A stretch of 45,413 nucleotides of DNA, taken from positions 1 to 45,413 of the forward strand of contig JBDZVM010000033.1 in the NCBI GenBank assembly GCA_040255675.1. Direction: 5' to 3'. This document shows positions 8,484 to 15,009 of the stretch, in pieces. A program made the translations under genes and the position numbers. A model generated the notes under the pieces. It was not told where the DNA came from. It searched no databases and was given only the letters and a program-made list of their open reading frames with translations. Position 1 is the stretch's first letter. Each line of letters opens with the position of its first letter. Source of the DNA: JBDZVM01 sp040255675 (GTDB lineage Bacteria > Actinomycetota > Actinomycetes > Acidothermales > Acidothermaceae).

Positions 8484-10742
8484 ATGCTAGGAGACGAAGC
8501 TCGCGAATATCACACCCTAGGGCGGCCAGGTAAGGTCGAGATCTCGATTACGAAACCCTGTGCCACGCAGCACGACCTCGCGCTGGCGTACACGCCTGGG
8601 GTAGCTGTCCCGGTGCAAGACATCGCGCGAGATCCGCTAGCGGCTTTTCGCTACACCGCCCGCGGCAATCTCGTGGCAGTTGTGACCAACGGCACAGCGG
8701 TGCTCGGGCTGGGCAACGTCGGCCCGCTCGCCGGCAAGCCCGTGATGGAAGGAAAAGCGCTCCTTTTCAAGCGGTTCGCCGACGTCGACGTGTTCGACAT
8801 CGAAGTCGACGCATCCGACACTGACGAGTTCGTGCGAGTGGTCAAGGCCCTTGAGCCGACCTTCGGCGGTATCAATCTGGAAGACATCAGCGCGCCGCAA
8901 TGCTTTGAGATCGAAGAGCGGTTGCGCGATGCGATGGACATCCCTGTCTTCCACGACGACCAACACGGAACCGCCATCATCAGCGGTGCCGCGCTGTTGA
9001 ACGCGCTCGAGATCGCGGGCAAAGACATCGCCGACGTCACGATGGTCTGCAACGGCGCGGGAGCCGCCGCCATATCGTGCTGCGAGTTCTTCGTCGCCAT
9101 GGGAATGAAGCGCGAAAACATCATCCTGTGCGACAGCAAAGGCGTGGTGTTCAACGGTCGCGGTGACGGACTCAATCCGTACAAGCAGCGGTTTGCGCTG
9201 GAGACGCCGCACCGTTCACTCGGCGACGCGCTCGTCGGCGCCGACGTATTCCTCGGCGTGTCGGTCGCGGGCACGGTCACCAAAGAAATGGTGCAGTCGA
9301 TGGCCGATCGGCCCATCGTGTTCGCGCTCGCCAACCCTGACCCAGAGATCTCGTACCCCGATGCGAAGGCAGCACGCGCCGACGTCATCATGGCGACTGG
9401 CCGGTCCGACTACCCCAACCAGGTCAACAATGTGTTGGGTTTTCCATTCATTTTCCGCGGCGCTCTCGACGTGCGCGCACGGGCGATCGACGACGGCATG
9501 AAGATTGCGGCCGCCCGAGCGCTAGCCGAACTGGCGAAAGAGGAAGTGCCCGATTCAGTGCTTCGCGCATACGGCATCGACCGGCTCGCCTTCGGCGCCG
9601 AATACCTCATTCCCAAGCCGCTCGACCCGCGAGTGCCGCTGCGGGTTGCTCCGGCCGTCGTCGAAGCCGCCATGCGGTCAGGTGTGGCACGAATCAGTCT
9701 CGACCTCGAGGCGTACACCGAGTCGCTGGCCAACCGGTTGACTCGCGGCCGCGAGGTCATGAGCATCGTCACGCGTAAGGCGCAGACCGACCCCAAACGA
9801 GTGGTATTCGGCGAAGGCGAAGAGCGCAAAGTTGTCTTGGCGGCGGCGCGCATTGCGCAAGACCGCATCGGCGTGCCGATTCTGCTCGGCCGCGAATCGG
9901 TCATCACGGCTTTGAAGGACGAGCTTCGGCTCAGTGTGCCGATTCGCGTCGTAGACCCGGCGGAGTTCGGCGATGCCGAACGCTACGCCGAGGCCTTGCA
10001 TGCTAAACGCCGACGCAAGGGAATTACTCAGCGCGAGGCCGAGGCGTTGCTGACCCAGCCCAATTATTTCGGTGCCATGATGGTCGAAATGGGCGACGCC
10101 GACGCGTTCGTATCCGGGTTGACCTATCACTACCCTGACGTGATTCGGCCGGCACTCGAGGCGATCGGCCCGGCAGTCGGGGTTTCACGCGTTGCTGGCC
10201 TTTATATGATGATTACCGAGAATGGCAGGGCGGTGGTACTCGCCGACCCGACAGTGAATTTCGATCCCACCGCGGCGGAGCTGGCTGATATCGCCATTAT
10301 GGCCGCCGACCGAGCGCGGGCGTTCGGTCTCGAGCCGCGGGTGGCTTTGCTGTCGTTTTCGAACTTCGGCTCCACTCGGCACCCCCGCTCGGCGAAGATG
10401 GCCGATGCGACTGAACTCGTCAAGATGCGTCGTCCGGATTTGATGGTCGACGGCGAGATGATGGCCGACGTCGCGTTGTCACCAGAGCTGCGTCTTGAGG
10501 ACTACCCGTTCTCGTCGCTCTCGGGCGAGGCGAACGTGCTGATATTCCCCAGCCTCGAGGCGGCGAACGTCGCGTACAAACTACTGCAGCGCTTGGGCCG
10601 CGCCGTGGCGATCGGACCGATCCTCGCCGGTATGGCGAAGCCGGTGCACGTGCTGAGCCGCGGCGCCGAGGTGACCGACATCGTCAATATGGCGGCTATT
10701 GCGGTGGTCGACGCGCAAGACGCCGCGGCGGCCAAGGCGTAG
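8484..10742 (+). CDS. maeB: NADP-type malic enzyme with C-terminal phosphotransacetylase-like domain
   Basis: Protein of 752 aa from the ATG at 8484, preferred because GGAAG lies just upstream; an in-frame GTG at 8469 would add five residues. Residues about 1-410 are the malic enzyme: LALAYTPGVA (catalytic Tyr), TNGTAVLGLGNVG, GKPVMEGKALLFK (catalytic Lys), FHDDQHGTAI (metal site) and the nucleotide motif VCNGAGAAAISC. Residues about 430-750 are a phosphate acetyltransferase-like domain, thought to be regulatory in the MaeB family (acetyl-CoA control). The enzyme decarboxylates malate to pyruvate, which fits the neighbouring pyruvate-using ThDP enzyme. Its transcript likely ends at the hairpin at 10749. 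Confidence 0.92.
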   Translation: MLGDEAREYHTLGRPGKVEISITKPCATQHDLALAYTPGVAVPVQDIARDPLAAFRYTARGNLVAVVTNGTAVLGLGNVGPLAGKPVMEGKALLFKRFADVDVFDIEVDASDTDEFVRVVKALEPTFGGINLEDISAPQCFEIEERLRDAMDIPVFHDDQHGTAIISGAALLNALEIAGKDIADVTMVCNGAGAAAISCCEFFVAMGMKRENIILCDSKGVVFNGRGDGLNPYKQRFALETPHRSLGDALVGADVFLGVSVAGTVTKEMVQSMADRPIVFALANPDPEISYPDAKAARADVIMATGRSDYPNQVNNVLGFPFIFRGALDVRARAIDDGMKIAAARALAELAKEEVPDSVLRAYGIDRLAFGAEYLIPKPLDPRVPLRVAPAVVEAAMRSGVARISLDLEAYTESLANRLTRGREVMSIVTRKAQTDPKRVVFGEGEERKVVLAAARIAQDRIGVPILLGRESVITALKDELRLSVPIRVVDPAEFGDAERYAEALHAKRRRKGITQREAEALLTQPNYFGAMMVEMGDADAFVSGLTYHYPDVIRPALEAIGPAVGVSRVAGLYMMITENGRAVVLADPTVNFDPTAAELADIAIMAADRARAFGLEPRVALLSFSNFGSTRHPRSAKMADATELVKMRRPDLMVDGEMMADVALSPELRLEDYPFSSLSGEANVLIFPSLEAANVAYKLLQRLGRAVAIGPILAGMAKPVHVLSRGAEVTDIVNMAAIAVVDAQDAAAAKA

Positions 10743-10748
10743 CAAACC

Positions 10749-10767
10749 CTGGCCGACTCGCGGCCAG
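10749..10767 (+). terminator. Short hairpin after maeB
   Basis: Perfect 7-bp inverted repeat CTGGCCG / CGGCCAG with a 5-base loop, starting 6 bases after the maeB stop codon. It probably separates maeB from the aldo/keto reductase gene. Confidence 0.5.
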
Positions 10768-10772
10768 CCCCG

Positions 10773-10802
10773 TTGTGAAACGCAGTCGCTTCGCCCTATG
10801 CC
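10773..10802 (+). promoter_or_regulatory. Possible promoter of the aldo/keto reductase gene
   Basis: TTGTGA at 10773-10778 and TATGCC at 10797-10802 are separated by 18 bases, just after the maeB hairpin. The predicted transcription start near 10809 lies only about 5 bases before the GTG at 10814, so a nearly leaderless transcript is possible. The -10 match is weak. Confidence 0.3.
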
Positions 10803-10813
10803 ATGCTGGCACG

Positions 10814-11758
10814 GTGGAGTTCATCCCAGCATTGGGGCTCGGCGCGGCGGCGCTCGCGGAGCCTCAGGTGAGCGACGGCGACGCCGTTGCCTGCGTACGC
10901 GAAGCGTGGAGCTGTGGCATTCGCTACTTCGATACTGCTCCGATGTACGGGTGCGGTCGCTCCGAGCGGCTGCTCGGTCGGGCGCTGGAGGGGCTGCCGC
11001 GCGACGAGTACCTGATTTCGACGAAGGTCGGGAGACTCGTGCGCCCAGGCCATCCCGATACGAAAAAGACCGGCGCCGATTGGGTTTTCGACTTCAGCCG
11101 CGACGCGGTGCTCACATCGTTCGAAGAAAGCCTGGCGAGACTAAAGCTTGACAGCGTCGACATCGTCTACGTGCACGATCCCGACGATTACTGGCAGCAG
11201 GCACTCGACGAAGCGCTTCCCACGCTGGCGCAACTCGCGGCGGAAAAGGTGATTCGCTTTGTCGGCGTGGGCATGACACAAGCGCCAATGCTGGCGCGGT
11301 TCATCCGCGAGGCCGACATAGACATCGTGCTCGAAGCGGGCGTTTATACGCTGCTCGACGCGCAGGCGCTCGACGCGCTGCTACCCGAGGCGACGAGCAG
11401 AGGCGTCAGCGTGGTCGCCGCGCAAGCGATGCACGGCGGCCTCATTGACGGCGTCCCAAACCCGCTGTTTCGGTATCGCCCGGTCGACGACGAGATTCGT
11501 GGCACCGTTTCGCGAATCTCGCGAGTCTGCCGCGACTTCGGTGTGCCGACCGCCGCGGCGGCGATTTCGTTCCCATACGGGCATCCGGCCGTGAGGGCCG
11601 TGTTGACCGGGCCGGCCAATGTCAGCCAACTTCGGCAAAACATCGCCTGGGCATCGACCAATATTCCTCCCGATTTGTGGCAGCGCCTGGCTGACGAAGG
11701 CATCATCCCGGTCGGCGCGCCTACTCCTTCGGGGCCGATGCTGCCGCCTCGCCAGTGA
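10814..11758 (+). CDS. Aldo/keto reductase (D-threo-aldose 1-dehydrogenase-like)
   Basis: Protein of about 314 aa with the (beta/alpha)8 NADPH-dependent reductase fold. It begins MEFIPALGLG. The catalytic tetrad is visible: Asp and Tyr in RYFDTAPMYGCGRSE, Lys in LISTKVGRL and His in DIVYVHDPDD. The sequence matches the group of L-fucose / D-threo-aldose 1-dehydrogenases, which oxidise sugars to lactones. I prefer the GTG at 10814 because a GTG at 10775 lies inside a possible promoter and only 8 bases after a hairpin; that earlier start would add 13 residues and remains possible. The stop overlaps the start of the ThuA-like gene, so the two are co-translated, which suggests a shared sugar pathway. 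Confidence 0.82.
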   Translation: MEFIPALGLGAAALAEPQVSDGDAVACVREAWSCGIRYFDTAPMYGCGRSERLLGRALEGLPRDEYLISTKVGRLVRPGHPDTKKTGADWVFDFSRDAVLTSFEESLARLKLDSVDIVYVHDPDDYWQQALDEALPTLAQLAAEKVIRFVGVGMTQAPMLARFIREADIDIVLEAGVYTLLDAQALDALLPEATSRGVSVVAAQAMHGGLIDGVPNPLFRYRPVDDEIRGTVSRISRVCRDFGVPTAAAAISFPYGHPAVRAVLTGPANVSQLRQNIAWASTNIPPDLWQRLADEGIIPVGAPTPSGPMLPPRQ

Positions 11759-12411
11759 GCCACTCGATGCGCGCCGTTATGCTGTCGGGTGTCACTGGTG
11801 TCGACGATCCTTGGCACGACTTCGAGGCAACGTCGTCAGCGCTCGCGCGGATCGTCGTCGAGGCGGGTCTGCGCTGCGACGTCGTGCCTAGTTCCGAATC
11901 GCACGTCGCTGGTCTCGCCGATGCTGATTTGCTCATCGTCAATTGCGGGGCTGGTTCCGTACTGGGCCCCGAAGGCGGCACCCCTGACGACCTTCTCCCA
12001 TATCTCGCGTCACCTCGGCCGGTGCTCGGCATTCACGCCGCCGCCAATTCGTTTATCGCGACGCCCGCGTGGGGGGAGCGGCTCGGCGTCCGTTGGATCG
12101 AGGGCGTTTCCATGCACCCGCCCATCGGGCCGACCGTGCTCCAACCGGCCGACGTCGACCACGAGATCACCCGCGGGCTGGGTGCTATCGACGTGGTCGA
12201 CGAGCGATACAGCTTTCTTCAAGCGGACGGCGGGGCAGTTGTGCTGTTCGCGCACCAGTATCGCGACGCGATACATCCGCTCGTACTTGCCCGCGAAGCG
12301 CACGGCCGGCGCACGATTTACCATGCGCTCGGTCATAGCCTCGAGTCGTACGTTTCGCCATCGCACCAGCGGTTGCTGACGCGTGAGGTGCGTTGGCTGA
12401 TTAATTGTTGA
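11755..12411 (+). CDS. ThuA-like domain protein
   Basis: Protein of 218 aa with a class-I glutamine-amidotransferase-like fold of the ThuA (trehalose utilization) family. Visible family features are the N-terminal strand MRAVMLSGVTGVDDPWHDF, DADLLIVNC, VLGIHAAANSF, and near the end GRRTIYHALGHSLESY. ThuA proteins belong to disaccharide catabolism that proceeds through 3-keto sugars, where an oxidoreductase partner is common; the overlapping upstream aldo/keto reductase fits. The start is the GTG overlapping the previous stop; an ATG four codons later is an alternative. A hairpin follows the stop by 2 bases. Confidence 0.75.
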   Translation: MSHSMRAVMLSGVTGVDDPWHDFEATSSALARIVVEAGLRCDVVPSSESHVAGLADADLLIVNCGAGSVLGPEGGTPDDLLPYLASPRPVLGIHAAANSFIATPAWGERLGVRWIEGVSMHPPIGPTVLQPADVDHEITRGLGAIDVVDERYSFLQADGGAVVLFAHQYRDAIHPLVLAREAHGRRTIYHALGHSLESYVSPSHQRLLTREVRWLINC

Positions 12412-12412
12412 C

Positions 12413-12454
12413 GCGCGCGGGAGGTTCAAGAATCCGCGCGCTGTGGGCGCCCAC
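12413..12454. terminator. Bidirectional hairpin region between convergent genes
   Basis: GCGCGCGG at 12413-12420 pairs with CCGCGCGC at 12434-12441 across a 13-base loop. A perfect 12-base palindrome (GTGGGCGCCCAC, 12443-12454) follows directly. The region lies between the ThuA-like gene (+) and the DUF2249 gene (-) and could end both transcripts. Confidence 0.5.
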
Positions 12455-12490
12455 GCGGCGTGGTGCGCGTGTGGTTGCCCGTGTGGGTGC

Positions 12491-12949
12491 CTATTTCGCG
12501 GGGCGACCGATGCGCACCCGCCATACCTGCGGCCCTTGCTCCAGGTAGTCCCACGTGAAGTCGCCCTTGTGCTGGGCGTCGAACTGGTAGTACAGCGGCT
12601 TCGGGTCGTGGTCGTTGACGAGCACGAAACCTGTGCCGGGCTTCAACTCGCTGTACGCGCCGAAGATAAGAGTGTGCCGCTGGCCGTGCGCCTGCGTGCG
12701 AACGTCGAGGACGGGGTCGGTAGGCATAGTCGTTTCCTCTCGTGGGGTCGACTCGTCGGGAAGTCTGGCTAAGAAGTGCATTGCACCGTTGATGTGCTCG
12801 GCCTCGCGCGGGCTTGCTTCTCGAAGCACCCACCAGGCGCGAGCGGCGAGTCGGCTTGCGGCGGCGGGTTGGCCCGCCGTCCCGAGTTCGCGTAGCGCCT
12901 TGACGAGGATGGCGACCGTGTCGGCCAGCACGTCGGCGTTTTTCTGCAC
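12491..12949 (-). CDS. DUF2249 domain protein with N-terminal helical region
   Basis: Protein of 152 aa. Residues about 78-150 are a DUF2249 domain with the signature VNDHDPKPLYYQF and the ending WDYLEQGPQVWRVRIGR. The His-Asp cluster may bind metal; DUF2249 often accompanies hemerythrin-like and nitrosative-stress proteins. Residues 1-65 are helical with two His (EHINGAMHFLARL). The GTG start has no ribosome site but a TAAACT element exactly 6 bases upstream, suggesting a leaderless mRNA. An internal ATG (codon 75, at 12727) is preceded by an excellent GAGAGGAAA, so the DUF2249 domain alone may also be made. Confidence 0.75.
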   Translation of the reverse strand: MQKNADVLADTVAILVKALRELGTAGQPAAASRLAARAWWVLREASPREAEHINGAMHFLARLPDESTPREETTMPTDPVLDVRTQAHGQRHTLIFGAYSELKPGTGFVLVNDHDPKPLYYQFDAQHKGDFTWDYLEQGPQVWRVRIGRPAK

Positions 12950-12955
12950 CGCGTC

Positions 12956-12961
12956 AGTTTA
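12956..12961 (-). promoter_or_regulatory. -10 element for leaderless DUF2249 transcript
   Basis: On the minus strand TAAACT (TANNNT type) ends 6 bases before the GTG start codon, the spacing expected when transcription begins at the start codon. No clear -35 is seen. Confidence 0.4.
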
Positions 12962-13240
12962 TACGAACCATCTCATAGAAAAGAAGCGACCCCCCGCCCG
13001 CCGTGTGGCGCGGCCCACACGCGCGGGACGAACGCGGAGCCCGCGAGCGACCTTGGCACTGTCGCCCGACGTCGCGTACGGGCTGAACCGGTCGGCACCC
13101 AGAAAGGATGTCCGCGCATGCTCGTTCGAGTACCACCGTCCTCGATACGACGCTTCACGGCTGTGCGGCGTAGTCGCGCGCCGTCGGGGCACCTTCAAAC
13201 AGCGGGTTTCGTTGAGAGACACGTCTGTCGAGAGGAGTCG
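12962..13240. other. Intergenic region between DUF2249 gene and TerC leader
   Basis: About 280 bases without a supportable gene, between divergent transcripts. It must carry the terC promoter. I looked for the yybP-ykoY manganese riboswitch often found before terC genes and did not recognise its conserved elements. A ribosome site (GAGAGGAG) at the right end serves the small leader ORF at 13241. Confidence 0.5.
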
Positions 13241-13282
13241 ATGGTGACAGCCGCTCAGCGAGAGGTAGCGGACGTTCGATGA
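13241..13282 (+). CDS. 13-codon leader ORF upstream of terC-like gene
   Basis: ATG-initiated ORF encoding MVTAAQREVADVR, preceded by a strong ribosome site (GAGAGGAG, 4 bases spacing). Its TGA stop overlaps the ATG of the TerC gene (ATGA), so ribosomes finishing it could re-initiate on terC. It may be a leader peptide that couples translation. It could also be chance, but the ribosome site and exact overlap together favour a real ORF. Confidence 0.45.
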   Translation: MVTAAQREVADVR

Positions 13283-14271
13283 CGGCCTCGCTGGGTGTGT
13301 GGGTGGCGACGGTGCTCGCGCTCGGCGTCTTAGTGGCGGTCGACGTCTGGCACGCGCGTCTCCCGCGCGAGGTGCGGTTTCGTGAAGCGCTCACGTGGTC
13401 GATTCTCTACGTCGCCGCGGCCGTGGTGTTCGGAATAATCATTGCCGTATTCGCGGGTGGTGATCCAGCCACCCAATATTTCGCCGGTTACCTCGTAGAA
13501 AAAAGCCTGTCGGTCGACAACCTCTTCGTGTTCGCCGTCATTCTCGCCCAGTTCGCGGTGCCTGCGCGCCATCAACAGCGCGTTTTGCTGATCGGGGTTA
13601 TCGGCGCGTTGGTGATGCGAGCGGTTTTTATTGCCGCGGGTGCCGCCGCCGTCCAGCGATTCACGGTCACGTTCGTCGTCTTCGGCGCATTTTTGATCTA
13701 TACGGCGGTTCACTTGCTGCGCACCCACGGTCAGCAGCCGGACGTCGGCAACAACCGCGCCGTCCGGCTGTTGCGCCGGGTTATGCCGGTCGTAGAAGAC
13801 GCCCGCGACGGTGCTTTGCTTACCAGAGTCGACGGACGCCCTGCCGCGACGCCGCTGTTCATCGCGGTCGTCGCTATTTTGTCTGTCGACCTGGTATTCG
13901 CCCTTGATTCGATCCCGGCGATCTTCGGCATTACCAGCAGCGCGTACTTGGTTTTCACCGCTAACGCTTTCGCGCTTCTCGGGCTGCGCGCCTTGTACTT
14001 TCTGCTCGTCGGCCTTTTAGACCGCCTGGTACACCTGCATTACGGGCTCGCCGCGGTCTTGGCGTTCATCGGCGTCAAACTCGTGCTCCACTACGCGCAC
14101 ACGGTGGCGCCACAAGTACCGGAAATCTCAACCGGTCTTTCACTCGCCGTCGTCATCCTGCTGCTCGCCATCACCACCGCGACGAGCCTGCTGTCTGGTA
14201 AGGGCAAAGGTCGGCGGTCTCGCGCGGAGACAACAACGGAAGGTGAGTCATCCGATACCGCGATGTCGTAA
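13279..14271 (+). CDS. TerC family integral membrane protein
   Basis: Protein of 330 aa with about nine membrane helices. The two acidic TerC motifs are clear: EKSLSVDNLFVFAVIL (about residues 74-89) and ILSVDLVFALDSIPAIFGIT (about residues 200-219). These buried Asp and Glu residues probably handle metal; relatives such as Alx and MeeF/YkoY export manganese and the founding member is linked to tellurite resistance. The C-terminal 25 residues are a charged, probably cytoplasmic tail. Translation is probably coupled to the 13-codon ORF whose stop overlaps the ATG. It is followed by a tRNA gene on the opposite strand. Confidence 0.88.
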   Translation: MTASLGVWVATVLALGVLVAVDVWHARLPREVRFREALTWSILYVAAAVVFGIIIAVFAGGDPATQYFAGYLVEKSLSVDNLFVFAVILAQFAVPARHQQRVLLIGVIGALVMRAVFIAAGAAAVQRFTVTFVVFGAFLIYTAVHLLRTHGQQPDVGNNRAVRLLRRVMPVVEDARDGALLTRVDGRPAATPLFIAVVAILSVDLVFALDSIPAIFGITSSAYLVFTANAFALLGLRALYFLLVGLLDRLVHLHYGLAAVLAFIGVKLVLHYAHTVAPQVPEISTGLSLAVVILLLAITTATSLLSGKGKGRRSRAETTTEGESSDTAMS

Positions 14272-14333
14272 GCGCGTCTTGGGCTGGTGGCAGGGCCCTA
14301 TCGCCGCCCCCACACGCCAAAAGATCTACGAGG

Positions 14334-14405
14334 TGCCCCCGGCAGGATTCGAACCTGCGCCCCTGCCTCCGGAGGGCAGTGCTCTTTCCCCTGAGCTACG
14401 GGGGC
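14334..14405 (-). tRNA. tRNA-Arg (anticodon CCG)
   Basis: A complete 72-base cloverleaf can be folded on the minus strand: acceptor stem GCCCCCG / CGGGGGC, D-arm GCTCAGGGGAAAGAGC, anticodon stem CTGCC / GGCAG with loop CTCCGGA (anticodon CCG, reading CGG), and T-arm with GGTTCGAATCC. The discriminator base is A and CCA is not encoded. A tRNA-Arg next to argS is a recurrent actinobacterial arrangement. The gene is antisense to the region before the response regulator. Confidence 0.93.
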
Positions 14406-14454
14406 CCGTCGAACTGCCGGACCCGGCGACCACGAGGGTATCAGCCGCGTGCAC

Positions 14455-14460
14455 TACCCT
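14455..14460 (+). promoter_or_regulatory. -10 element before the response regulator gene
   Basis: TACCCT (TANNNT) lies 7 bases before the GTG start at 14468. No ribosome site is present, which suggests a leaderless transcript. Confidence 0.4.
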
Positions 14461-14467
14461 CCGAAAC

Positions 14468-14845
14468 GTGGATGCGCCTGCCCGCGTGCTCGTGGTCGAC
14501 GACGACCCGGTGATCCGCGGCCTCATCCGGGTAAACCTTGAGCTCGAGGGCTTTGACGTTTCCGAGGCGGACGACGGCAGCAGCTGCCTCGACGTCCTCG
14601 AATCCATCTCCCCTCGGGTGATCGTGCTCGACATCGCGATGCCCAACGTGGATGGCCTCTCGACGATCACTTCGCTGCGCGGCGACCCGGCGACGTCCGA
14701 TGTGAAGATCGTCGTTGTCTCGGCGCGGGCGCAGCAGGCCGACGTCCGGCGCGGAATGCAGGCTGGTGCCGACGTTTACCTCACGAAGCCTTTCGATCCG
14801 GAGGCGTTGATCCGCGCCGTCCGCGACCTCGCATCCAGTCGCTGA
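14468..14845 (+). CDS. Orphan single-domain response regulator (CheY-like receiver)
   Basis: Protein of 125 aa made of a receiver domain only. Acidic pair Asp11/Asp12 (VLVVDDDP), phospho-acceptor Asp55 (VIVLDIAMP), conserved Ser85 (VVVSAR) and Lys107 (YLTKPFDP) are all present, so it can probably be phosphorylated. There is no DNA-binding or enzymatic output domain and no kinase gene nearby. The frame stays open upstream through the antisense tRNA, but homology to the fold starts at the GTG at 14468. A strong hairpin terminator follows. Output is probably by protein contact. Confidence 0.88.
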   Translation: MDAPARVLVVDDDPVIRGLIRVNLELEGFDVSEADDGSSCLDVLESISPRVIVLDIAMPNVDGLSTITSLRGDPATSDVKIVVVSARAQQADVRRGMQAGADVYLTKPFDPEALIRAVRDLASSR

Positions 14846-14887
14846 ACAACGCGCGGCCGCGGACCGGGCCGAGGACAGGCTAAGACC

Positions 14888-14919
14888 CCCGAGGACAGGC
14901 CAGGACGCCTGTCCTCGGG
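14888..14919 (+). terminator. Strong hairpin after the response regulator gene
   Basis: Perfect 13-bp inverted repeat, CCCGAGGACAGGC (14888-14900) and its complement (14907-14919), with a 6-base loop. A second copy of the left arm (CGAGGACAGGC, ending at 14880) lies just upstream and could compete for the right arm, so two alternative hairpins are possible. Confidence 0.65.
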
Positions 14920-14924
14920 CATGG

Positions 14925-14944
14925 TGATCACGTTTACGTGATCA
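14925..14944. promoter_or_regulatory. 8-bp palindrome upstream of argS
   Basis: TGATCACG at 14925-14932 and CGTGATCA at 14937-14944 are separated by TTTA. The site lies about 65 bases before the argS start and about 55 before its -10 element. It could be an operator for a dimeric regulator or a small hairpin. Confidence 0.35.
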
Positions 14945-14997
14945 ACTCCAGGGTCGGCGAAGGCGAGACGATCGGGCGCTGCCAGGCGCCGGTGCGA

Positions 14998-15003
14998 TAC
15001 TCT
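14998..15003 (+). promoter_or_regulatory. argS: -10 element for leaderless argS transcript
   Basis: TACTCT (TANNNT) ends exactly 6 bases before the GTG at 15010. This is the classic spacing for actinobacterial leaderless mRNAs and supports that GTG as the true start. Confidence 0.5.
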
Positions 15004-15009
15004 CCGCGC

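Noticed and set aside
12950..13240. Manganese riboswitch (yybP-ykoY) upstream of the TerC gene
   Set aside because: The conserved loop sequences were not found by eye; the small coupled ORF is the better-supported feature.
14243..14467. Longer N-terminus of the response regulator running across the tRNA gene
   Set aside because: The extra residues are the translation of the antisense tRNA and spacer; the receiver fold starts at the GTG at 14468.
14925..15009. T-box leader controlling argS
   Set aside because: The short distance and apparent leaderless start leave no room for a T-box, and no T-box sequence was seen.
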